This document shows, piece by piece, positions 13,229-19,511 of a stretch of 19,511 nucleotides of DNA. Positions within the stretch are counted from its first letter, which is position 1; each line of letters opens with the position of its first letter. Below the pieces are notes generated by a model. The model made no database searches, had not been told where the DNA came from, and saw only the letters and a list, made by a program, of their open reading frames with translations. This stretch comes from Hydrogenophaga sp. (lineage in GTDB: Bacteria; Pseudomonadota; Gammaproteobacteria; Burkholderiales; Burkholderiaceae_C): NCBI GenBank assembly GCA_018335615.1, contig JAGXRS010000058.1, forward strand, positions 1 through 19,511. Direction: 5' to 3'. Both the position numbers and the translations under genes were made by a program.

Positions 13229-15349
13229 ATGGCACACAGCATTCGAGACGACGACGGTGCATCCAACACCTCCCGCAACCTCAGCCTGAGCACCCTGGTC
13301 GACCAGGCCATCGCACAAAATCCCCGCCGCCGGCTGATGCTCAAGTCGGGCCTGGGGCTGGCCGCCCTGCCCTTCCTGGGCGGCCTGGCCGCCTGCGGCG
13401 GTGGCAGCGACACCGTGACGCCGGCCGACCCGGTGGCGCCTTTGCCACCGGCCGAGCAGATGCTGTCGTTTGATGCCGTGGCCACGGCGACGGGTGACGC
13501 CATCGTCGTGCCGGCTGGCTATGTGGCCACCGCCTTCATGCCCTGGGGCACGCCCATCAACCTGTTCGCCCCGGGCTGGCAGGCCGACGGCAGCGGCTCG
13601 GCGGCCGACCAGGAGCAGCAGGTGGGCGACAACCACGACGGCATGGCCTTCTTCGGCTTCAACGCCGCCACCAACGGCTTCGGCGAACGCAGCGACGAAG
13701 GCCTGCTGGTGATCAACCACGAGTACATCAACCCCGAGTATTTCTACGCCCCCGGCAGCGACGGCGCCGACTGGATGGCGCCCTTCACCTACGAGAAAGC
13801 CCGCAAGGCGCTGGCCGGGCACGGCGTCAGCATCGTGCACGTCGAGCGCAAGCCGGACGGCGGCTGGGAGCAGGTGAAGGCCTCGCCCTACAACCGGCGC
13901 ATCCATGGCAACACACCCATCGTCATCCAGGGCCCGGCCGCCGGCCACCCGCTCATGCAGACCGCCGCCGACCCCAGCGGCACCGTGGCACTGGGCACGC
14001 TGAACAACTGCGGCAATGGCCGCACGCCCTGGGGCACCTACCTCACCTGCGAAGAAAACTTCAACGGCTACTTCGGCTGGAACGGCGAGCGCACGCCCTC
14101 CGCGCTGGAAAACCGCTACGGCATCTCGGCCAACGGCTTCGGCTACCGCTGGCACACCGTGGACGCGCGCTTCGACGTCAACGCCACGCCCAACGAGCCG
14201 AACCGCCACGGCTGGATTGTGGAGATCGACCCGTTCGCGCCCGGTGGCCAGGCCGTCAAGCGCACCGCGCTGGGCCGCTTCAAGCACGAGAACGCCGAAC
14301 TGGTGGTCGCACCCAACGGCAAAGTGGTGGTCTACATGGGCTGTGACGAACGCAACGAGTACATCTACAAGTTCGTGTCGTCGGGTCGCTTTGACGCCGC
14401 CAACCCGACCAGCGCCGCCAACCGGCAGCTGCTGGCCGATGGCACGCTGTATGTCGCGCGTTTCGACGCCGGTGCCACCGCCGGCGACGGCATGGGCACC
14501 GGCGTGTGGCTGCCGCTGGTGTATGGGCAGAACGGGCTGACCGAGGCCAATGGCTTCACCAGCCAGGGCGACGTGATGATCCGCGCCCGCCAGGCGGCCG
14601 ATCGCGTGGGCGCGACCATGATGGACCGCCCCGAATGGGTGGCAGCCAACCCGAAGAAGGCCGGCGAGGTGTTCATCACCCTGACCAACAACAACCGGCG
14701 CGGCGGCACCACCTCGAACAACGCGGATGGCAGCACCACCGCCGGCTCGGCACGCCCACCCGTGGACGAGGCCAACCCGCGCGCCAACAACGTCTGGGGC
14801 CACATCGTGCGCTGGAACGAGGCCGGCGGCGACGGCACGGCCCTGAGCTTCGACTGGGACATCTTCGTGCTGGCCGGCCAGCCCGGCATCACCGATGCGC
14901 GCAAGCCCTCGGGCAACGTCATGCTGAACAACCTCTTCAACAGCCCCGACGGCCTGGCCTTCGACAGCTTTGGCCGCATGTGGATCCAGACCGACGGCAA
15001 CTTCAGCAACACGGGCGACTTCGCCGGCAACGGCAACAACCAGATGCTGGTGGCCGATCCGGCGACGAAGGAGATCCGCCGTTTCCTGGTCGGCCCCTCG
15101 GGCTGCGAAATCACCGGCATCACCTGGACGCCCGACCGTAAAACGATGTTCATCAACGTGCAGCACCCGGGCGAGGTGGGCAACCACCCGAACGCACCAG
15201 CGGCTTACCTGGCCCTGCCCAGCGCCGAGCGCGACAACTGGCTGGCCCGCAACGCCACAGCGTTCTCGCAGTGGCCGTCGGCGGGCATGCGCCCGCGCTC
15301 GGCCACGGTGGTGGTGCGCCGCACCGACGGCGGCGTGATCGGCGCCTGA
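13229..15349 (+). CDS. phoX: PhoX-family (DUF839) alkaline phosphatase, Tat-exported
   Basis: Releases phosphate from organic phosphomonoesters outside the cytoplasm under phosphate starvation; PhoX enzymes use iron and calcium rather than zinc. The protein is 706 residues. A twin-arginine signal (RRRLMLK at 33–39, then a hydrophobic stretch) ends in LAAC at 53–56, a possible lipobox, so it may be a lipoprotein. Family landmarks are YINPEYFY, NNCGNGRTPWGTYLTCEEN, GWIVEIDPF, FKHENAE and GITWTPDRKTMFINVQHPGE; the iron-ligand cysteine of the family is probably in the CGNG…TCEEN segment. The ATG at 13229 is fixed by AGGAG eight bases upstream; a frame from 13193 would overlap the promoter. The tandem Pho box makes PhoB induction very likely. 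Confidence 0.93.
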   Translation: MAHSIRDDDGASNTSRNLSLSTLVDQAIAQNPRRRLMLKSGLGLAALPFLGGLAACGGGSDTVTPADPVAPLPPAEQMLSFDAVATATGDAIVVPAGYVATAFMPWGTPINLFAPGWQADGSGSAADQEQQVGDNHDGMAFFGFNAATNGFGERSDEGLLVINHEYINPEYFYAPGSDGADWMAPFTYEKARKALAGHGVSIVHVERKPDGGWEQVKASPYNRRIHGNTPIVIQGPAAGHPLMQTAADPSGTVALGTLNNCGNGRTPWGTYLTCEENFNGYFGWNGERTPSALENRYGISANGFGYRWHTVDARFDVNATPNEPNRHGWIVEIDPFAPGGQAVKRTALGRFKHENAELVVAPNGKVVVYMGCDERNEYIYKFVSSGRFDAANPTSAANRQLLADGTLYVARFDAGATAGDGMGTGVWLPLVYGQNGLTEANGFTSQGDVMIRARQAADRVGATMMDRPEWVAANPKKAGEVFITLTNNNRRGGTTSNNADGSTTAGSARPPVDEANPRANNVWGHIVRWNEAGGDGTALSFDWDIFVLAGQPGITDARKPSGNVMLNNLFNSPDGLAFDSFGRMWIQTDGNFSNTGDFAGNGNNQMLVADPATKEIRRFLVGPSGCEITGITWTPDRKTMFINVQHPGEVGNHPNAPAAYLALPSAERDNWLARNATAFSQWPSAGMRPRSATVVVRRTDGGVIGA

Positions 15350-15376
15350 GCCTCATCCAGCACCCGGTTGCGCGCC

Positions 15377-15658
15377 ATGAACGCCCTGAAGAAAGCCCGC
15401 AAGCTCATCGAGCATCACCCGCTGAGCGAGGCCGCTGGCACGGTCGCTGCCCTGGTGGTGGCACTGGAGTCGGACACCGCATTCGAGCTGGGCAGCCTGT
15501 ACCGGCTGTCAGACGACGACTTCGCCCTGACCCTCCAGCTGCTGGACGAATGGCGCGTGGATCGGCACCACGCCCGCAAACTGCGCCTGCTCGACGTCTC
15601 GGTGCAGGTTGATGGGCTGCGCCAGGGCGACCCGGCACAACTGCCCGAGACCGCCTGA
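15377..15658 (+). CDS. Small conserved-looking protein of unknown function
   Basis: A 93-residue protein, MNALKKARKLIEHHPLSE at the start, with no signal peptide or membrane segment. It is mostly helical by appearance (HPLSEAAGTVAALVVALESD, LSDDDFALTLQLLDEW, VDRHHARKLRLLD), with several charged residues. The regular amino-acid mix and helix periodicity suggest a real gene. It starts 27 bp after phoX on the same strand and may be cotranscribed, though I see no functional link to phosphate. It ends 88 bp before the stop of convergent uvrD. There is no ribosome site; a TTG at 15368 is an alternative start. Confidence 0.6.
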   Translation: MNALKKARKLIEHHPLSEAAGTVAALVVALESDTAFELGSLYRLSDDDFALTLQLLDEWRVDRHHARKLRLLDVSVQVDGLRQGDPAQLPETA

Positions 15659-15746
15659 GCAACGCCAGGAGGGCCCGCCTTCGTGCCCGGGTGCGGCAGC
15701 GCGGGTCGTTGTTGCTGGCCTGCGCCGCGGCATCCCGCCGCCGCGC

Positions 15747-18176
15747 TCAGTCCTCCACCGGCGTGAGCTTGGCCACGCTCAGGGCCAGCCATTTCACGCC
15801 GTGGCGCGCGAAGTTGACCTGCGCGCGGGCATCGGCGCCCGCGCCTTCGATGGCCTGCACCTTGCCTTCGCCGAACTTGTTGTGGAACACCTTCTGGCCG
15901 GCGCGGATGGCGGTGCCTCGGTCGGGCTCTGGCGCGGTCTGGCCCAGGCCCTTGGGGTCGCCACGCTCGGTGAAGCCGGGTGACCAAGCCGGCTGCAACA
16001 CGGGTGCGCTGCCGAAGGCGCGCCGGCCGTTCTGCCAGGTGCCACCGCTACCACCGCCACCCGCTTGCCACGCCGGCTGCTGGGGCGTGAGCCACTTCAG
16101 ACAGGCTTCGGGCAACTCGTCGAAGAAGCGGCTCTTCAGGTTGTAGCGCGTCTGCCCGTGCAGCATGCGCGTCTGCGAATGGCTCAGGTACAGGCGCTGG
16201 CGTGCGCGGGTGATGGCCACGTACATCAGGCGGCGCTCTTCCTCCAGGCCGTCGCGGTCGCTCATGGCGTTCTCGTGCGGGAACAGGCCCTCTTCCATGC
16301 CGGTGATGAACACGCAGTCGAATTCGAGTCCCTTGGCCGCGTGCACGGTCATGAGTTGCACCGCGTCCTGCCCGGCCTGCGCCTGGTTGTCGCCGGATTC
16401 CAGCGCGGCGTGGGTCAGGAAGGCCGCCAGCGGGCTCATGGTTTCGCCGGTGTCGACGTCGGGCGCCAGCGGCTCGTCGAGCACCGGCAGGCTGGCGTCA
16501 AGCCCTTGGCTGGCCGGGCTCTGGCTGAGGCTTGACGCCGCGTTGCCGGTGCGCGCCACCGCCTCACGCCCGAAGCCCTCGATGCCCACAAAGCTCTTGG
16601 CCGCGCTCACCAGTTCCTCCAGGTTTTCCACCCGTTCCTGGCCCTCGCGCTCGGCGCGGTAGTGCTCGACCAGGCCGCTGTGCTCCAGCACCAGTTCGAT
16701 GATTTCCGAGAGCGTCATGCCTTCGGAGCGCTCGCGCATCACGTCCAGCTTGGCGACGAAGGCACCGATGACCGCACCGGCACGCCCTTTGACGGCGCTC
16801 ACGCCGTCGTGCAGCGAGCAGCCCGAGGCTCGCGCCACGTCCTGCAACTGCTCGATGCTGCGCGCCCCGATGCCACGCGGCGGGAAGTTCACCACGCGCA
16901 GGAAGCTGGTGTCGTCGTGCGGGTTCTCCAGCAGGCGCAGGTAGGCCAGCGCGTGCTTGATCTCGGCGCGCTCGAAGAAGCGCAGGCCGCCATACACGCG
17001 GTAGGGCATGGCGGCGTTGAAGAGCGCGCTTTCCACCACCCGGCTTTGTGCGTTGCTGCGGTAGAGCACGGCGATCTCGTGGCGCGGCATGCCCTCGCGC
17101 ACCAGCTGCTTCATCTCGTCGACCATCCACTGCGCCTCGGCAAAGTCGCTGGTGGCCTCGAACACGCGCACCGGCTCGCCCGCGCCCGCGTCGGTGCGCA
17201 GGTTCTTGCCCAGGCGGTGGCTGTTGTGGCTGATGAGCTGGTTGGCCGAGTCCAGGATGTTGCTGCAGCTGCGGTAGTTCTGCTCCAGCTTGATCTGGTG
17301 GCGTACACGGAATTCACGCACGAAGTCGGCCATGTTGCCCACGCGCGCGCCGCGAAAGGCGTAGATGCTCTGGTCGTCGTCGCCCACGGCGAACACCGCG
17401 TTGCCCGAGCCCCCCTGCTCACCCGACACGCCGGCCATGGGCGGGCTGGACAAGAGCTTGAGCCAGGCGTACTGCAGGCGGTTGGTGTCCTGGAACTCGT
17501 CCACCAGGATGTGGCGGAAGCGCCGCTGGTAGTGCTCGCGCACGGGGTCGTTGTCGCGCAGCACCTCGTAACTGCGCAGCATCAGTTCACCAAAGTCCAC
17601 CACACCCTCGCGCTGGCACTGCTCTTCGTACAGCGCGTACAGCTCGACCTTCTTGCGCGTGTCTTCGTCGCGTGCCACCACGTCGCTGGGGCGCTGGCCG
17701 TCTTCCTTGCAGCCGCTGATGAAGTACTGCAGCTGCTTCGGGGGAAAGCGCTCGTCGTCCACGTTGAACTGCTTGCACAGGCGCTTGACGGCCGAGAGCT
17801 GGTCCTGCGTGTCCAGGATCTGGAAGGTCTGCGGCAGGTTGGCCAGCTTGTAATGGGCACGCAGGAAGCGGTTGCACAGGCCGTGGAAGGTGCCGATCCA
17901 CATGCCGCGCACGTTGACGGGCAGCATGGCCGACAGGCGCGTCATCATCTCCTTGGCCGCCTTGTTGGTGAAGGTGACCGCCAGCACACCGCCGGGCGTG
18001 ACCTGCCCGGTCTGCAGCAGCCAGGCGATGCGGGTGGTGAGCACACGGGTCTTGCCTGAGCCGGCGCCGGCCAGGATCAGCGCGTGTTCGGCCGGCAGGG
18101 TGACGGCGGCCGCCTGCTCGGTGTTGAGGCCCGCCAGCAGCGGGGAAGAAGAAGGCACGGGTTCGTCAAACAGCAT
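15747..18176 (-). CDS. uvrD: DNA helicase II, UvrD
   Basis: Superfamily 1 3'-5' DNA helicase for nucleotide excision and mismatch repair, about 809 residues. Motifs in order: NTEQAAAV (Q motif), Walker A GAGSGKT (37–43), LAVTFTNKAAKEM (Ia), DEFQDTN (II), GDDDQSIYAFRGA (III), QNYRS (IV), MTVHAAKGLEFDCVFITGMEEGLFP (V region, shown as two halves MTVHAAKGLEF and GMEEGLFPHE) and YVAITRARQRLYL (VI). The C-terminal Tudor-like segment (KVFHNKFGEGKVQAIEGAGA, then KWLALSVAKL) favours UvrD over Rep. A Gly/Ser-rich loop (GEQGGSGN) lies between motifs II and III. The start at 18176 is chosen because of the TACAAT -10 six bases upstream; an in-frame ATG cluster upstream falls in a hexamer repeat. Confidence 0.93.
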   Translation of the reverse strand: MLFDEPVPSSSPLLAGLNTEQAAAVTLPAEHALILAGAGSGKTRVLTTRIAWLLQTGQVTPGGVLAVTFTNKAAKEMMTRLSAMLPVNVRGMWIGTFHGLCNRFLRAHYKLANLPQTFQILDTQDQLSAVKRLCKQFNVDDERFPPKQLQYFISGCKEDGQRPSDVVARDEDTRKKVELYALYEEQCQREGVVDFGELMLRSYEVLRDNDPVREHYQRRFRHILVDEFQDTNRLQYAWLKLLSSPPMAGVSGEQGGSGNAVFAVGDDDQSIYAFRGARVGNMADFVREFRVRHQIKLEQNYRSCSNILDSANQLISHNSHRLGKNLRTDAGAGEPVRVFEATSDFAEAQWMVDEMKQLVREGMPRHEIAVLYRSNAQSRVVESALFNAAMPYRVYGGLRFFERAEIKHALAYLRLLENPHDDTSFLRVVNFPPRGIGARSIEQLQDVARASGCSLHDGVSAVKGRAGAVIGAFVAKLDVMRERSEGMTLSEIIELVLEHSGLVEHYRAEREGQERVENLEELVSAAKSFVGIEGFGREAVARTGNAASSLSQSPASQGLDASLPVLDEPLAPDVDTGETMSPLAAFLTHAALESGDNQAQAGQDAVQLMTVHAAKGLEFDCVFITGMEEGLFPHENAMSDRDGLEEERRLMYVAITRARQRLYLSHSQTRMLHGQTRYNLKSRFFDELPEACLKWLTPQQPAWQAGGGGSGGTWQNGRRAFGSAPVLQPAWSPGFTERGDPKGLGQTAPEPDRGTAIRAGQKVFHNKFGEGKVQAIEGAGADARAQVNFARHGVKWLALSVAKLTPVED

Positions 18177-18182
18177 CCCGGG

Positions 18183-18188
18183 ATTGTA
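18183..18188 (-). promoter_or_regulatory. -10 element TACAAT of uvrD (leaderless mRNA)
   Basis: Minus-strand TACAAT, then CCCGGG, then the uvrD ATG. With a standard 6-nt discriminator, transcription starts at the A of the start codon. No Shine-Dalgarno is present, consistent with leaderless initiation. Confidence 0.55.
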
Positions 18189-18287
18189 GGAAGCCCCACC
18201 CCAGGCTGTGGCCCGCCGCTGGCCCAGCCGCCGGGCGGCGCGGGCACCGAGGGTCGGCGGGTGCCAAGCCACGCCATCCCGAAACGG

Positions 18288-18311
18288 CATGCCCATGCCC
18301 ATGCCCATGCC
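18288..18311. repeat. Hexanucleotide tandem repeat, four CATGCC units
   Basis: Four perfect CATGCC copies between uvrD and the methyltransferase gene. It lies about 110 bp upstream of the uvrD start. Repeat number could vary by slippage, but no gene is clearly placed to be switched. Confidence 0.75.
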
Positions 18312-18350
18312 AGAGCCAGAAACGGAGCCCAGCCCGCAGCGTCGTGCTGG

Positions 18351-19511
18351 TCAGATCCGGACCAGGTACACGAACAGGCCTGGGATCGGCTGGCGCTGGT
18401 CTTCGCGGAAGGGTTGGCTGAACAGCTGAACCACCTGGAAGCCAAAGCGTGCGGCCAGGGCCCGCACATGGCGCTGCGAATGCGCATAGCGCATGCTGGA
18501 CGTCAATTCGAAGTCCCACACATCGTCCGCCTGCTCGGCGGAAAAGCAGAACACGCCGCCCGGCCCCATCACCCGCGCCACCCCCTCGAACACCGGCGCC
18601 AGATCGCCGATGTAAATGAAGACGTCGGCCGACAGGACCAGGTCGTGCCGCTGCGGGGTGTGCCGCAGGTGCTCCACCACATCGCCCGCCACCAGTTCGT
18701 CGTAGACGCCGCGCGTGCGGGCCTTCTCCAGCATCCTGGGCGCCAGGTCCACGCCGGTGAGCCGGTCGGTGAAGGGACGCACCTGCGGCCCGCACAGGCC
18801 CGTGCCACAACCCAGGTCAAGCGCCGAGCGGTAGCGTCCGTCCTCGCGCAGGGCGGGCAATGGCGCGGCCAGCGTGCGGTGGGCGCTGTAGTTGAGCACG
18901 CCCACCAGGTGCTGGTCGAAGTCGTCGGCGTAGTCGTCGAACAGGCCCTGCACGTAATGGCCGGGCGCCGCGGCGGGCGCGCCCTTCCCGCCGCTCACCG
19001 AAGCGAGGAAATAGCGGTTGAGTTCCGGGTCCCCGCCATGCGCCAAGGCCTGGCGGAAGCAGTGCGCCGCCTCGTCGTGGCGGCCCAGGTCCTTGAGCAG
19101 GCTGCCGCGTTCGCTCCAGGCGTCGCCGAGATCCGGCGCCAGTGCCACCGCCCGGTCGTAGCAGGCCAGCGCCTCTTCCGCTCCCCGGTTCAGCCGCTGC
19201 AGCAGCTGGCCGCGCCGTGCCCAGGCCTCGGCATGGTCGGGCTGCAGCGTCAGCAGGCGCTCGAAAGCGGCCAGCGCGTCCGCGGGGCGGGCGAGCGCGT
19301 CGAGCGACCGGGCGCGGCCCTGGCAGGCCGTCACGTTGCCAGCCTCGATCGCCAACACCGCGTCGAAACAGGCCAGCGCGTCTGCATGCCGCTGCAGCGC
19401 GGCGAGTGCCACGCCGCGATGACCCAGCGCCTGCACGTCGTCCGGTGCCACGGCCAGCGCCTCGTCCAGTACCGCGAGCGCCTCCAGCGGACGGCCGAGG
19501 CCGAGCCGGGT
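18351..19511 (-). CDS. TPR-repeat protein with C-terminal SAM-dependent methyltransferase (5' end beyond window)
   Basis: The frame is open from the stop at 18351 to the right edge (386 codons seen), so the true start lies outside; a GTG at 19451 is internal to a TPR unit and is not the start. The N-terminal part holds four complete tetratricopeptide units of about 34 residues and part of a fifth, ending lines such as ALACFDAVLAIEAGN, ALAAFERLLTLQPDH and ALACYDRAVALAPDL. After HYVQGLFDDYADDFDQHL comes a class I methyltransferase fold: motif I DLGCGTGLCGPQ, acidic motif II GVDLAPRMLEKAR, then AGDVVEHL, DLVLSADVFIYIGDL and a C-terminal FVYLVRI. TPR units probably recruit a partner or substrate; the substrate is unknown. 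It lies upstream of uvrD in the same orientation, separated by 174 bp. Confidence 0.85.
   Translation of the reverse strand, partial: TRLGLGRPLEALAVLDEALAVAPDDVQALGHRGVALAALQRHADALACFDAVLAIEAGNVTACQGRARSLDALARPADALAAFERLLTLQPDHAEAWARRGQLLQRLNRGAEEALACYDRAVALAPDLGDAWSERGSLLKDLGRHDEAAHCFRQALAHGGDPELNRYFLASVSGGKGAPAAAPGHYVQGLFDDYADDFDQHLVGVLNYSAHRTLAAPLPALREDGRYRSALDLGCGTGLCGPQVRPFTDRLTGVDLAPRMLEKARTRGVYDELVAGDVVEHLRHTPQRHDLVLSADVFIYIGDLAPVFEGVARVMGPGGVFCFSAEQADDVWDFELTSSMRYAHSQRHVRALAARFGFQVVQLFSQPFREDQRQPIPGLFVYLVRI

Noticed and set aside
13175..15187. 670-codon minus-strand frame opposite phoX
   Set aside because: No domain, valine/alanine/histidine-rich shadow; phoX has promoter, ribosome site and family motifs.
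16662..18059. 465-codon plus-strand frame opposite uvrD
   Set aside because: Shadow of conserved helicase codons with no independent support.

Overview
The window is GC-rich bacterial chromosome. The polA – DUF2782 – thrB order, a BPSS1780-family membrane protein, a Tat-exported PhoX phosphatase and dense alanine/arginine-rich coding all point to a betaproteobacterium of the Burkholderiales, most likely Comamonadaceae (Hydrogenophaga-like). This is an inference from gene content, not a database match. There are 12 complete protein genes and two cut by the window edges. I see no tRNA, rRNA, CRISPR array, insertion sequence or phage gene.

Left part (1–7767), a type I secretion locus. On the minus strand lie the start of a receiver-like regulator (cut by the left edge), a TolC-family outer-membrane protein, and two tandem paralogous small exported proteins of unknown function. 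On the plus strand lie a 305-residue RTX-type protein, a PrtD-type ABC exporter and an HlyD-type adaptor whose start overlaps the exporter stop. Together these give all three layers of a type I secretion machine plus its likely cargo. The 631-bp divergent region (2865–3495) is unusually rich in signals. It has a Pho-box-like direct repeat, two identical palindromes (ATGACA-N2-TGTCAT), and a roughly 200-nt leader whose stems can be drawn as an attenuator directly before the cargo gene. A strong intrinsic terminator between cargo and exporter suggests the cargo is made in large excess.

Middle part (7843–13048), housekeeping. polA (minus) is divergent from a DUF2782 gene, thrB and a BPSS1780-type membrane gene (plus, probably one transcript). 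polA carries a short palindromic repeat read in frame in the linker between its two nuclease domains. polA, the DUF2782 gene and uvrD each have an ACAAT-type -10 element only 5–6 bases before the start codon, which predicts leaderless mRNAs.

Right part (13139–19511). phoX, a PhoX/DUF839 alkaline phosphatase, is preceded by four Pho half-sites at an exact 11-bp period with a correctly spaced -10. It is followed by a small unknown gene, a convergent uvrD helicase gene, and a TPR-methyltransferase gene running off the right edge. The phoX promoter makes PhoB control likely in this genome and supports reading the similar repeat at the secretion locus as a Pho box. The most interesting hypothesis is therefore a phosphate-starvation-responsive type I secretion system exporting a small RTX protein of unknown function.
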